Positions 49,868 to 60,915 of a stretch of 64,000 nucleotides of DNA are shown piece by piece. Location: NCBI GenBank assembly GCA_023376005.1, contig CM042151.1, positions 76,841,512 to 76,905,511 of the forward strand, written 5' to 3'. Below the pieces are notes generated by a model. That model was given only the letters and a program-made list of their open reading frames with translations, ran no database searches and had not been told where the DNA came from. The stretch's first letter is position 1. The number at the start of each line of letters is the position of its first letter. The position numbers and the translations under genes are program-made. The stretch is from Doryteuthis pealeii (lineage: Eukaryota > Mollusca > Cephalopoda > Myopsida > Loliginidae).

Positions 49868-51650
49868 CGCGAGGCAAAAAAAAAAATGCTGTTAATTTTA
49901 TTCCCAAATGCGCAGCTGAAATACGCGCGTACATCGGAATACTTTTTCGAATGGGAGTCATTTGACGAATTACAGGTAAATTTTATTCATTATTATTATG
50001 TGTGAATTTCTGAAATTTAGATTTTTTTCTTCTAATTTTTCTTTCGGTTTAAAAAAATTAAAATGAATTTTGATACTTTTTCAGGTGTTATTGGAGTAAA
50101 ACTGCTGACTTAAAAATTAGTTCAATTGCTAATATAATGCCCTGTAATCGATACGATGAATTAACAAGGTATTTTCATCTGAATGATTCTTTGACGAACC
50201 CTATTGAAAATGCTAAAAGACAATTTAGGTACTATTACGAGCCCCACAAAACCCTCAGTATCGACGAGGGAATGATTAAATTCAAGGGCAGGAATTCTTT
50301 TCTGCAGTATATGCCGAATAAACCGACAAAGTGGGGCTTCAAAGCATTGGGAATTGCTGATTTAGACACTTATTATTTATTAGATTTTGATATCTATACC
50401 GGCAAGGACTCATATCCTGATAGGACAGTGCCACTTGGTACATATGTTGTAACAGAACTGTACCATTGATGGAAAATTTATTAAAGGAAAAGACATATGC
50501 CTGTGGTACCATCCGAAGGAACCGTCGGGGATTACCTTATGCGTATAAAAATTGTACACTGACAAACACCGGTGATATGAAAAAGTTTCAAAAGGGTAAA
50601 CTGACAGCCATCACTTGGTGTGAAAACCGACGCCAAGTGAATCTTTTGACAACTGCTAACACCATAAAAAATAGGACAGTTACAAGGAAAAGGAAAGGTG
50701 GCGGTGCTGATTTGACCTATGAAAAGCCCATAGCCATTATAGAATACACGAACAATTTCAACGGTCTGGACAAAAATGACCAGCTACGGCAATATTACAA
50801 AATTGCCACTAAGGCTAGAAAATGGTGGAAGTATTTGTTCTGGTTCATTTTGGATGTGTCTGCAATCAATGTATACATCCTGTACACTGAAACCCCTGGA
50901 GGACCATGACAAAGGCGAATTTCCCGCATGGATTTCCAGCTAGCAGTTGCAGAAGGGCTAATAAATGGACACACTTCCCGGAAAAGGAAAGCTGCCACTG
51001 AAGTACCATCCCCGATTCTAAAGAAACCCGTACAACACCAGCCAACCAGGATAGAAACGATGAGAGGAAAACGTGTCTGCGTTGTTTGCGCCAAGGGAAC
51101 AAAAAGGACTGCGAATGGAAACAAAATCCAAAGTTCGTGGAATGCAAGCGATGTGGCGTTACATTGTGTAAAGAAAATGGATGCTTCGGACAATTCCATA
51201 ATTTCCAACAGTAAGTTGAAGTAAATAGGTAAGGATTGTTTTATCCAGTTTTCCTTGAATACTTGAGAACTCACCTGTCAAAGATTGGGAATTTACTTTA
51301 AAATAAAAAAATTAGGTTTTATGTAACAGAAATTTGTTTTTCCTTTTTTTTAAACACCAACTTGGAATTGTTCTTTATATTAAACGTAAAAAAAACATTT
51401 AAAAAGTTAATTTTCCATTTTTTTTTATTGATGTTTTATAATATTTTTAACAATTTGAAAATATTTTTAAAATTTAAAAATCTAAATTTAAGAAATTCAC
51501 AGATAATAATAATGAATAAAATTTACCTGTAATTCGGCAAATGAATGACTCCCATTCGGAAAAGTATTCTGACGTACGCGCGTATTTCAGCTGCGCACGT
51601 GGGAATAAAATTAACAGCATTTTTTAGTCTTGCGTATATAATTCGTTTAT
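49868..51650 (+). mobile_element. piggyBac-like transposon remnant, right arm
   Basis: Inverted ends of about 150 bp: 49,868-50,030 and 51,480-51,650 share the blocks atgctgttaattttattccc, cagctgaaatacgcgcgtac and gaattacaggtaaattttat in opposite orientation. The transposase body lies between them. TTAA duplications are not apparent. The acidic N-terminal exon lies outside these ends, so this is either a composite or an internally rearranged copy. Confidence 0.65.
50085..51214 (+). pseudogene. piggyBac-like transposase, catalytic and C-terminal part, right arm
   Basis: After an acceptor-like tract (gatactttttcag) the frame gives YWSKTADLKISSIANIMPCN and YDELTRYFHLND, the standard opening of the piggyBac core, then PHKTLSIDEGMIKFKGRNSF and KPTKWGFKALG. 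PiggyBac enzymes cut and paste DNA at TTAA with three catalytic Asp; the Asp of SIDEGM is kept. After VVTELYH the frame stops, and the next frame resumes at ENLLKEKTYACGTIRRNRRG, so about 20 codons holding the DNFFTS-type Asp motif are gone. Later parts include NGLDKNDQLRQYY (the third Asp region) and WWKYLFWFILDVSAIN. A frameshift near 50,909 precedes AVAEGLINGHTSRKRKA, and another near 51,030 precedes the cysteine-rich tail CLRCLRQGNKKDCEW to CKENGCFGQFHNFQQ. It is dead in both arms, with the catalytic-motif deletion shared. Confidence 0.8.
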
Positions 51651-52360
51651 CTTAGGGTTGCTCAAAACACGCTCTTTTCATACTGAAAATTATATGATGT
51701 AACATTATAATTCCAAAAAATTCTTGAATTTTGTGCTTTTCTGGGTTTTTTTTTTAATGATAATTTAATTCTTATTCATTCACAGATATCAACTACATTG
51801 GGAAGAATAGTTTTGAAATGTAAATAGACACATTGAAACCCCTAACAAAGAACAAATATATTCTTCCTATGTGTGTGGATCTACATATTGAGAGCTCATA
51901 GGACAATTTATTACATGAGTGTTAATAAATTTCATGCTTTTTGTTTTTAAAAAAATAACACTTTAATTCTTATTCATTCACAGATATCAACTGCAAGTAA
52001 AAAGACACATTTAAACACCAAACAAAGAAAAAATATATTCTTCCTATGTGTGTGGACCTACATATTGAGAACTCAGACAATTCTTTTTCTTGAAATTTAT
52101 TATTTGAATGTTTTCTCTTGATCAATATTTCAAAGAACAAGTGCAAAAACAGACTCCAGTGAAACCCAACTTTTTTCCAATAATAAATGTCCCCAATTTG
52201 TAGACCAGCATTATCACATGGTCTGGAAATATAAAGATACACATTCAAACACTTGCTAATGGAAAAAGAAATTCTTGCTAATGTGTAGAGCCTCTTGTAA
52301 AACCCAACTTTTCACCACTGTGCAGATCAACATTTTCAGAGATCAGAACTAAAAACAGAT
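51651..52360 (+). other. 5' flank of right-arm zinc-finger gene with fossil fingers
   Basis: Homologous to 3,331-3,867 and mirrored at 16,370-17,085. The block with cattcacagatatcaac occurs twice in direct orientation (51,779 and 51,979). Each is followed by finger-like remnants: aaaagacacatttaaacacc can be read KRHI-TP, and cctatgtgtgtggacctac reads YVCGPT. Around 52,322-52,360 an eroded finger runs into the start codon, as in gene 1. Confidence 0.5.
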
Positions 52361-54703
52361 ATGGAAACACAATCAGAAGTGGAAATATTTTCTTGTAAAA
52401 TTTGTGGATCCACATTTCCAGTAAGGTCAAGTTTAAATGCACACATGCGATCTCATACTAAAGCAAAACCATTTTCTTGTAAAGTCTGTGGATCAGCATT
52501 TTTATATAGATCCGGTTTGAAATACCACATGCAAACACACAGTGGAGAGAAACCATTTTCTTGTGAAGTCTGTAGATCTGCATTTTCTTCTAGTTTCACC
52601 CTAAAATGTCACATGCGAACACACACTGGAGAGAAGCCATTTTCTTGTAAAGTCTGTGGATCTGCATTTTCTTCTAGTTTCACCCTAAAATGTCACATGC
52701 GAACACACACTGGAGAGAAGCCATTTTCTTGTAAAGTCTGTGGATCTGCATTTTCTACTAGTTCCCACTTAAAATGTCACATGCGAACACACACTGGAGA
52801 GAAACCATTTTCTTGTGAAGTCTGCAAATCAGCATTTTCAGACCCTTCCGGTCTAAGAAGCCACATGCGGAACCACACAGGAGAGAAAACATTTTCTTGT
52901 AAAGTCTGTGGAACTGCATTTTCTTCTAGTTTCACCCTAAAATGTCACATGCGAACACACACTGGAGAGAAGCCATTTTCTTGTAAAGTCTGTGGATCTG
53001 CATATTCTACTAGTTCCTCCTTAAAATGTCACATGCGAACACACACTGGAGAGAAACCATTTTCTTGTAAAGTCTGTGGATCTGCATATTCTACTAGTTC
53101 CTCCTTAAAATGTCACATGCGAACACACACTGGAGAGAAACCATTTTCTTGTGAAGTCTGCAAATCAGCATTTTCACACCCTTCCGGTCTAAGAAGCCAC
53201 ATGCGGAACCACACAGGAGAGAAAACATTTTCTTGTAAAGTCTGTGGAACTGCATTTTCTTCTAGTTCCACCCTAAAATGTCACATGCGAACACACACTG
53301 GAGAGAAGCCATTTTCTTGTAAAGTCTGTGGATCTGAATTTTCTACTAGTTCCCACTTAAAATGTCACATGCGAACACACACTGGAGAGAAGCCATTTTC
53401 TTGTAAAGTCTGTGGATCTGCATTTTCTACTAGTTCGTCCTTAAAAAGTCACATGCGAACACACACTGGAGAGAAGCCATTTTCTTGTAAAGTCTGTGGA
53501 TCTGCATTTTCTTCTAGTTTCACCCTAAAATGTCACATGCGAACACACACTGGAGAGAAGCCATTTTCTTGTAAAGTCTGTGGATCTGCATTTTCTTCTA
53601 GTTTCACCCTAAAATGTCACATGCGAACACACACTGGAGAGAAGCCATTTTCTTGTAAAGTCTGTGGATCTGCATTTTCTACTAGTTCCTCCTTAAAATG
53701 TCACATGCGAACACACACTGGAGAGAAACCATTTTCTTGTGTAGTCTGCAAATCAGCATTTTCAGACCCTTCCGGTCTAAGAAGCCACATGCGGAACCAT
53801 ACAGGAGAGAAAACATTTTCTTGTAAAGTCTGTGGAAATACATTTTCTTCTAGTTTCACCCTAAAATGTCACATGCGAACACACACTGGAGAGAAGCCAT
53901 TTTCTTGTAAAGTCTGTGGATCTGCATTTTCTTCTAGTTTCACCCTAAAATGCCACATGCGAACACACACTGGAGAGAAGCCATTTTCTTGTAAAGTCTG
54001 TGGGTCTGCATTTTCTACTAGTTCCTCCTTAAAATGTCACATGCGAACACACACTGGAGAGAAACCATTTTCTTGTGAAGTCTGCAAATCAGCATTTTCA
54101 GACCCTTCCGGTCTAAGAAGCCACATCCGGAACCACACAGGAGAGAAAACATTTTCTTGTAAAGTCTGTGGAACTGCATTTTCTTCTAGTTACACCCTAA
54201 AATGTCACATGCGAACACACACTGGAGAGAAGCCATTTTCTTGTAAAGTCTGTGGATCTGCATATTCTACTAGTTCCCACTTAAAATGTCACATGCGAAC
54301 ACACACTGGAGAGAAGCCATTTTCTTGTAAAGTCTGTGGATCTGCATTTTCTACTAGTTCGTCCTTAAAAAGTCACATGCGAACACACACTGGAGAGAAA
54401 CCATTTTCTTGTAAAGTCTGTGGATCTGCATTTTCTTCTAGTTTCACCCTAAAATGTCACATGCGAACACACACTGGAGAGAAGCCATTTTCTTGTAAAG
54501 TCTGTGGATCTGCATTTTCTTCTAGTTTCACCCTAAAATGTCACATGCGAACACACACTGGAGAGAAGCCATTTTCTTGTAAAGTCTGTGGATCTGCATT
54601 TTCTACTAGTTCCCACTTAAAATGTCACATGCGAACACACACTGGAGTGAAACCATTTTCTGTGAAGTCTGCAAATCAGCATTTTCAGACCCTTCCGGTC
54701 TAA
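52361..54703 (+). CDS. C2H2 zinc-finger protein, 27 complete tandem fingers
   Basis: The largest open frame of the window, 780 codons. After a short leader ([10 protein letters not shown]) it encodes 27 complete C2H2 fingers of 28 residues (C-x2-C-x12-H-x3-H, TGEKP linkers) and no other domain. Such proteins are nuclear DNA binders. The fingers fall into a few types by helix residues: SSFT-C, STSSH-C, STSSS-C or -S, and DPSG-S. The order of types repeats with an 11-finger period (fingers 12-16 match 23-27, and both sets are followed by a DPSG finger). Few helix contact positions carry Arg, Gln or Asn. The frame is lost at 54,656-54,660, where one T of the usual cattttcttgtgaagtc is missing, and the array goes on in another frame, so the true protein is probably longer. 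Best preserved copy of the twin pair. Confidence 0.9.
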   Translation: METQSEVEIFSCKICGSTFPVRSSLNAHMRSHTKAKPFSCKVCGSAFLYRSGLKYHMQTHSGEKPFSCEVCRSAFSSSFTLKCHMRTHTGEKPFSCKVCGSAFSSSFTLKCHMRTHTGEKPFSCKVCGSAFSTSSHLKCHMRTHTGEKPFSCEVCKSAFSDPSGLRSHMRNHTGEKTFSCKVCGTAFSSSFTLKCHMRTHTGEKPFSCKVCGSAYSTSSSLKCHMRTHTGEKPFSCKVCGSAYSTSSSLKCHMRTHTGEKPFSCEVCKSAFSHPSGLRSHMRNHTGEKTFSCKVCGTAFSSSSTLKCHMRTHTGEKPFSCKVCGSEFSTSSHLKCHMRTHTGEKPFSCKVCGSAFSTSSSLKSHMRTHTGEKPFSCKVCGSAFSSSFTLKCHMRTHTGEKPFSCKVCGSAFSSSFTLKCHMRTHTGEKPFSCKVCGSAFSTSSSLKCHMRTHTGEKPFSCVVCKSAFSDPSGLRSHMRNHTGEKTFSCKVCGNTFSSSFTLKCHMRTHTGEKPFSCKVCGSAFSSSFTLKCHMRTHTGEKPFSCKVCGSAFSTSSSLKCHMRTHTGEKPFSCEVCKSAFSDPSGLRSHIRNHTGEKTFSCKVCGTAFSSSYTLKCHMRTHTGEKPFSCKVCGSAYSTSSHLKCHMRTHTGEKPFSCKVCGSAFSTSSSLKSHMRTHTGEKPFSCKVCGSAFSSSFTLKCHMRTHTGEKPFSCKVCGSAFSSSFTLKCHMRTHTGEKPFSCKVCGSAFSTSSHLKCHMRTHTGVKPFSVKSANQHFQTLPV

Positions 54704-55290
54704 GAAGCCACATGCGGAACCACACTGGAGAGAAGCCATTTTCTTGTAAAGTCTGTGGATCTGCATTTTCTTCTAGTTTCACCCTAAAATGTCACATGCG
54801 AACACACACTGGAGAGAAGCCATTTTCTTGTAAAGTCTGTGGATCTGCATTTTCTACTAGTTCCTCCTTAAAATGTCACATGCGAACACACACTGGAGAG
54901 AAACCATTTTCTTGTTAAGTCTGCAAATCAGCATTTTCAAACTCTTCCAGTCTAAAAAGCCACATGCGGAACCACACAGGAGAGAAAACATTTTCTTGTA
55001 AAGTCTGTGGATCTGCATTTTCTACTAGTTCCTCATTAAAATGTCACATGCAAACACACACTGGAGAGAAACCATTTTCTTGTGAAGTCTGCAAATCAGC
55101 ATTTTCAGATCCTTCCGGTCTAAGAAGCCACATGCGTAACCATACAGGAGGGAAAACATTTTCTTGTAAAGTCTGTGAAACTGCATTTTCTTCTAGTTCA
55201 ACCTTAAAATGTCACATGCGAACACACACTGGAGAGAAACCATTTTCTTGTGAAGTCTGTGATCAGCATTTTCACAGAGTTGCAGTTTGA
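54661..55290 (+). CDS. C2H2 zinc-finger array, continuation after frameshift (about 7 fingers)
   Basis: Direct continuation of the 27-finger frame after a 1-base deletion. Three fingers (DPSG, SSFT, STSSS types) precede an in-frame TAA at 54,916-54,918, where other fingers have GAA in the CEVC motif. The same frame then continues through one more finger with NSSSLKS and three complete fingers (STSSS, DPSG, SSST types) until a second 1-base deletion at about 55,260 (gtctgtgatcagc instead of gtctgtggatcagc). If the deletions are sequence errors, only the TAA would interrupt the gene. Confidence 0.7.
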
Positions 55291-55562
55291 AATCACACAT
55301 GCAAACACACACTGGAGAGAAGCCATTTTCTGTGAAATCTGTGGATCATCATTTACAAGTAAGCCTAGTTTGAAAACATATGCGAACCCACACTGGTGAA
55401 AAACCATTTTCTTGTGAAGTCTGTGGATCAGCATTTTCACTGGGGTCAAGTTTGAAATCACACATGCGAACACACACTGGAGAGAAACCATTTTCTTGTA
55501 AAGTGTGTGGGTCAGCATTTTCAGAGCGTTCCCATTTGAAATCACACATGCAAACACACTGA
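55260..55562 (+). CDS. C2H2 zinc-finger array, last fingers and natural stop
   Basis: Following the frameshift at about 55,260 a finger reads [13 protein letters not shown], then another 1-base loss (cattttctgtgaaatc) leads to a [16 protein letters not shown] finger with two bases missing before its histidine. Finally two intact fingers (SLGSSLKS and SERSHLKS) end HMQTH and TGA at 55,560-55,562. These last fingers differ from the homogenised ones upstream and look like the original 3' end of the gene. With the upstream parts the array totals about 38 fingers. Confidence 0.7.
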
Positions 55563-55564
55563 GA

Positions 55565-56440
55565 GAATTGGAAAAGCCTAGACACTGCATCAAAGGTATT
55601 TGATAATATATGGCATAACAATACTTCCCCTTGGAAATAAACCCTGATCAAATATTCCTTTCACCAAATTTATCGGTATTTACATACCGACTTTCAAAAC
55701 AATCTTACAATAATATTTCTTCTCCAAAGGAGAAATAGATTCACTGTGAGATAAACGCAATATTTGATTATACCAAATATGCAACCAAGTAATTAACCAA
55801 TTTTTTTCTTTTCCTCAGGAAAAGAAAATAACCAACTCCATGAGTGAAAAGTATAATATTTAGTTATTCCAAATATTCAAAACCAAGTCCGGGAAAGACT
55901 GAAAAAAACTCTCTCGTTTTGACAATCTTCGTCTTATCCTGGTACACCAAATTTAACATTGACTCAATCAACAGAGACAGAGAATATCGAACTGTTCCAT
56001 TCAAATTCTTTCTTGTGTCTGTTGAATTTGGCGCCCAAATTTTGGAACAGGAACTCAGCCTCACACCCACTACCTGCTACTGCTGCTATTTGGCAAGGAG
56101 GTAACAGCACCATCCTCAATCTGTTGTCAGCAAACAAAGGGCCATAACTCTTATTGCCCATTTATTTTAATCCTTCCTAGAAATTAAAAAAATATATACA
56201 ACCTATCCGGGTAACTTATAAAGGGCTATCACTCTAATTATTCCTTATGTTATACAATTGTAGCGATTGTCTGACCTTGTTTGATCTGGAGGAGTTATCT
56301 TCCTTTATTTCCAGGTTTCTACCACCAGGAGTGTTAGTTATTTAATGAAATGCCAGTTTTGAACTCTCTTAGTCTCCGGACTTCAACCAATACAGATTTT
56401 CTTTTATTCATGTTTGTTTAATGTCTTGTTTTTAGTTTAA
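55565..56440. other. 3' flank of right-arm zinc-finger gene
   Basis: Mirror of 12,346-13,190. It could hold the 3' UTR. Frames at 55,844-56,104 and 55,959-56,147 are not maintained in the left arm. A patch with ggccataactcttattgccc resembles a common mollusc repeat. Confidence 0.4.
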
Positions 56441-56650
56441 ATAAACAAGAATTACGACAAAAATCTATCTATATTATTTTGTTTATCTATCTCAGTCTAT
56501 TCCAAACTATATATCCATCTTCATATCTAAACAAGAATAACGACAATTTACGATAAATAAACAAGAATTACGACAAATTTCTATAAATGAATAAGAATTA
56601 CGACAAATTTCTATAAATGAACAAGAATCACAAATTACGATAAATAAATA
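56441..56650. repeat. Tandem repeat at right outer boundary of the inverted repeat
   Basis: About five drifting units containing aacaagaattacgacaaatt and tctataaatga. They mirror 12,190-12,345 for the inner units, while the last units have no counterpart. The palindrome ends within this array. Confidence 0.7.
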
Positions 56651-57470
56651 AGAATTACGCCAAAAAAGAGAAGGCCCCCCCCCCCTCTAAAATACATTTC
56701 TAATGCCCTAAGTTGGTTGTTTTCTTTTAAGTAACACGACATAGCTGGGGGCGTTATTTTAATAGTCACCGGGTAGCAATTTCTGAGGCAGGAGACCGGG
56801 ACGCACTTCCTCATAAATTACCCGGGAACTCCTTTGTTAATATACATTCATGGTATTAGGTATTTATTTGATCTGCTTTGATTTATCATTACACAATGTG
56901 CAATGTTTGTGTGTCATGTGCATATCATTGCTCTTTGAAGATATCCTAACAGAATTTCTATGTAAATAAACTATCACTGCAGTAAACTGCTTGTAAATTC
57001 TAGTCACTTTTATCGTCATGTCCGCTGTTGGCTAATAAGAGAGCCGTCCTATGCAGCTTCACAGTGACCAGCAGCTTTTTTGAAAATGAGAAATCACTCG
57101 AAAGCTTAGACATTTGCATCTACACACTTTCAGGTGGTTGGCTTTCGTCACTCATCCTGTCTTTAATGGACTCTCCCTACTTCTGTAGGATGAAGCTCTA
57201 CCCTCTTCACAATACGTTTATGTATTCTTCTAACTGCTATATTGTATCTTGTCTCCTATATGTTGCTTATGTATATTATATCATTATGTATTCCTGTTGT
57301 ATGTATTTTCTTCACCTGCTCATTAAATTCCATAGTTACATTTCACACCTTAGTCAGAATATTGTTTTTACACCATATGTACACATGATAAGTAGTAACA
57401 TAATGACAATCATTAAAAAGAGAAAAATATTATTACATATACAATTTTTTTTAAAAAACATTTAAAACGA
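56651..57470. other. Flank right of the giant inverted repeat, no gene recognised
   Basis: A short patch near 56,785-56,815 (ggcaggagaccgggacgcac) resembles part of the long-TIR transposon family (gcaggaggccgggacggaac near 37,121). A frame of 145 codons at 57,028-57,465 is open but its translation is low in charge, rich in Tyr, Leu and Ile, and resembles no protein. I treat it as chance. Confidence 0.4.
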
Positions 57471-58500
57471 TTTTTTTGGTCAATTTCTTTCACTTTCGGT
57501 CTGAGACACTGGTTTAAAATGCCTTTTTTTACAAATTTAGTGTAACATTCGTGATTGCAAAAAAATTTACCAAAAATCAGGGAATTATCTGATTTTAATG
57601 AAATTTTCAGTATTGATTTATCAATTAATGAATTTTATAATGTTTTAATTAAGTATTTTTGCTATGAAAAATGAATATATAAAATTCATTTAAAATATGA
57701 AAAGCCTGATGTTAAGTTAAAAATGTTTTAAATAAATATCTATTTAACTCTTAACCTATACCACCTCATTCCACCCGGCCGGAAGTCATATTTGTTTTCT
57801 TAATCTATCCCAAATGATAGCCTTTGTTTAAATGTAATATTAACCATTTAGAAGTCTTTGATTTAAGGAAAAGGACATTTTTAGCCATTTTTTTATAAAT
57901 CCTGATAGGAACAGGTGTCTGGACTTAGAAAATTCTCAACAGGATATTAAGAGTTAATGCAAACCTTATTTTATTACATCAAAGTATCATTTTTGAAAAT
58001 AAAAATTGACTGAAAATGACCCCCCCCCCTTTTTATGCTGAAAAATATCAATGTATATTTTTTTTTCTTTTCTAAGATAATAGCCAATTAAATAATTATA
58101 GAAATTAGTAAAAAATAAATCTCCCAAAAATTAATTATTCATTATTTTTTTCGTTTTATTTTCCGATTTTTGGTACTTATTTTCTTATAAAATATTCCTC
58201 TTAAAAATTGTTTTTTTCTATTTACAACTTTGGTCTTTTATCTTTATATTTCTACTGTAATTAGTACAGCAAATGATCAACTCGAAAAAATGTTATGCCC
58301 CCAACATAGGGGGGGGGGGTCAAAATTAAGTGACCTGAAAAAAATGAGAAAGTTTTGAAATAAAATAAATAATGTATTATAAAGATCATTCATTGATAAA
58401 TAAACACTGAAAATGTCATTAAAATCCAATAATTCCCTGATTTCTGGTAAATTATTTTCTGTAGGGGGGGATTAATTTTGTCATAAACACATTTTGGGCC
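57471..58500 (+). repeat. Dispersed repeat R2, copy outside the palindrome (1)
   Basis: Matches the R2 copy in the left arm on the plus strand: 57,575-57,720 to 24,880-25,080, the ccacccggccggaagtcat block to about 26,018-26,036, and the gttatgcccccaacat block to about 25,428. The internal order is shuffled relative to the arms, with the ccacccggcc block inserted near 57,760. It contains core motifs at 57,575-57,615 and 58,405-58,450. Confidence 0.55.
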
Positions 58501-59247
58501 ACCCTAATATAATGAGTACCTTATACTAATGAAAGATGAAACTTGAAAAATGTTTTTGTTCAATTAAAATTGTAGGTTTTGTTTTTATTTTCAATGAGTG
58601 GTCATTTGAATAAATCTTTTTTTTTTTTTTTTTTTTTTTACATTTCTAGAAATACCACATTCAAAATTAAAAAAGAAACAATTCAATACCCGGAAAAAGT
58701 TATTTGAAAATTTTAAGATCATTTTCCTAACACTCAAAAAAAAAAAAAAAATTGTAGCGTGTTTTCTTTCTTCATAGTTTTAAAAACAATATTTTTCTTT
58801 GAATTGATGCAAAAATGTGTTTTCTCTGTTTCAATTTCACTATTTTTATTGACTTCCCTCCAGTTCTTAGGCCACACAGAAGTTTAGCATCTTAGTAATT
58901 ACGCTCACCTAATTCTATTTCTTATAAAAAGATCTAATTTAATTTTTGTTTGTGAATTAAACAACTGTACAAGAAATTTCTTAATAACTTTCGCCTAATA
59001 AATAATTGTGACAGTAATCTTCTTTATTATTTAATTTCTTAAAATGAATGTGAAACTTTCTTTAAAACACGTTTATTTTTTTTATTTTTTTATTTTTTTA
59101 ATTATGTAAGTTAGTAAAATGTTTATTCTTTTATTCTATTTCATTTAGCTCATATAGTAATCACTTTTTATTTTTTCATAAATTTAAAAAAATTTTATTT
59201 TTCGTGAATATAGCAACTGTATTTGATATGCATAATAGAAAATATAT
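58501..59247. other. AT-rich segment with partial R2 block
   Basis: It contains a poly-T tract at 58,617-58,640 and, from about 58,930, an R2 part (ttcgcctaataaataattgt) that recurs at 61,040-61,160. No gene seen. Confidence 0.5.
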
Positions 59248-59735
59248 CATTGGTAAATCTCCTGATAAAATTAAAATCTTTCCTTTATCTTTATTTGGAA
59301 AATATTTTGTTTAGTTTGTTTTACGGCATATCAACCTTGCTGGGTCATTTGATGCCAACAACATTCTGAAATAAATTAATTCTTAATGGATACACAATTT
59401 TTTTTATATACACTTTTTTCTATTTAACCCATAGATGGAACCCTAACAGGTACTACCAGTCCAGGTCAGAGTGGACCTGGGAGCAATAGTGATGAAGGGG
59501 TGCTCCACATTCCTCAGACCTCAAGAACTGAGACCTCACCATCAGATGGAGATTAACATTATCCCCAGGACATAAAGACCCTCAGTCACTGCCTTCTAGC
59601 ACATATATGAAAAAAAGGTTGGGGCTTGCCACAAGGGTGATGGGGTTGGGTCAATCATATACATGCTTGGACTTTACATGACCAGTCAATTGATCAGATG
59701 GGGCCTCTCTGACTGCCTATCTAGTCTAATTTTTA
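59248..59735 (+). repeat. Dispersed repeat R3, second copy
   Basis: Direct-orientation homologue of 7,335-7,750. This copy contains an extra stretch near 59,510-59,550 (cctcagacctcaagaactga) absent from the first, and lacks the part beyond about 7,755. Coding origin is possible, but no frame is maintained in both copies. Confidence 0.55.
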
Positions 59736-59999
59736 TCAGAGGAGGTAATAAAATAATTAAAAATGTTTTTGAATTTTGAATCAATTATGAAAAATCAGTG
59801 ATTGTTCAATTTTAATGAAATTTTCACCACTTTATTCAATAAGGATTGATTTTATAATGAATACATAATTCTATTGAAAAATAAAAAATGCACAAAATTC
59901 AAATTGTGATGGAATTCTTTTGGGGTGGGGACCATCAAAGTGGACTAGTACGAAATATAGTGTTGTATGGTCAGTTAAAACATTCATAGACATTCACTG

Positions 60000-60470
60000 G
60001 GTACCTCCAATTTGCTCTTTGGAATTTACCCACCCCCTATATTTAACATAATGAAACTTGCATAAATGTTAATATTATCTTAAAATTTTTTCTCCATTTA
60101 AGAGAGGAATCATAATAAAAAAATCTCCCAATGAATTTTTAAACATTTTTTTCAGCTTACAGAAATAGGGAAAAATATGAATGAAAAGAATGTTTACATT
60201 TTCACATCGTTAAATCAATTGAAATTTAATGGGAGCCAAAAACAAATTATCACTAGAGGCCTTTTCAAAAATTCTATGAAAAACACAATTAATGGTGCGA
60301 TTTTCACAAACATTTCTATAATTACTTACATTTTCATGAGAATATGTTTGAAATAGGGTTTTCCTAAGATATATGGGGAAATATTTTTACGAGGTCTACT
60401 CATCCCCTATTTTATTTCAGAAAATATGAAAAAATGAACTAACAAAAAGATTTTTCCTTTTTTTCTATAA
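60000..60470 (-). repeat. Dispersed repeat R1, copy outside the palindrome
   Basis: Reverse-strand R1 from ggtacctccaatttgctctt to catcccctattttatttc, closest in layout to 28,925-29,575 but without the internal duplication. It shows the single-unit form of the family. Confidence 0.7.
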
Positions 60471-60714
60471 AGATAAGAGTCTACATAATTATATCAGAAA
60501 ATTTTTATAAGTTTCTATACGGGAATTACTTTTAATAAGAGAACTATGAATACAGAATTCTTCTAAAAAATATCAGTAAAGAAACTGCCCTGTTAATAAA
60601 ACTGACTGTTTTACTTATTTTTTTTCATGATAACAGTGAGTAAATTTTCACCAATTGGATAATTTGATCTTTGAATTAACTGTTTTTCTTTCTCTATCCT
60701 TGACCTTGATACTA

Positions 60715-60722
60715 GAAATCTC

Positions 60723-60801
<79 letters not shown>

Positions 60802-60915
60802 CTCTCTATTCTTACAACCCTGTTGGAGGAGTAGCATCTCTGTAATCCTATAGCGCCCTGGGAACTTACCGACCACTTGAAAGTTTACAGAACTCTCCCT
60901 GCCCATACAGTCATT
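60715..60915 (-). repeat. (CT)n(TA)n tract and S1 copy outside the palindrome
   Basis: ct runs at 60,725-60,755, (TA)n at 60,755-60,797, and S1 at 60,805-60,915 with caaccctgttggaggagtag. It is nearly identical to the left-arm copy at 27,297-27,425, which makes it useful for deciding which arm of the palindrome carries the ancestral bases. Confidence 0.75.

Larger units (their letters stand above)
34868..56600 (-). repeat. Right arm of the giant inverted repeat (about 21.7 kb)
   Basis: Reverse complement of 12,190-33,597 in unbroken mirror order. From 34,868 to the N gap at 42,569 this arm has frequent single-base insertions and deletions against the left arm. Where an independent copy exists (S1 at 60,805-60,915, transposon arms at 8.9-12.2 kb) the left arm is closer to it. 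After the gap the two arms agree closely, and in the zinc-finger block this arm is the intact one. Confidence 0.93.

Noticed and set aside
52361..55562. Regular 84-bp repeats resembling a CRISPR-like or satellite array
   Set aside because: The repeats are in-frame C2H2 fingers with conserved Cys and His codons and variable helix codons. There is no spacer logic of a CRISPR array, and the genome is eukaryotic.
57028..57465. Open frame of 145 codons on the plus strand
   Set aside because: The translation is dominated by Tyr, Ile, Leu, Ser and Cys, no domain or signal peptide plus mature region is convincing, and the 3' part overlaps the start of an R2 repeat. Best explained by chance.
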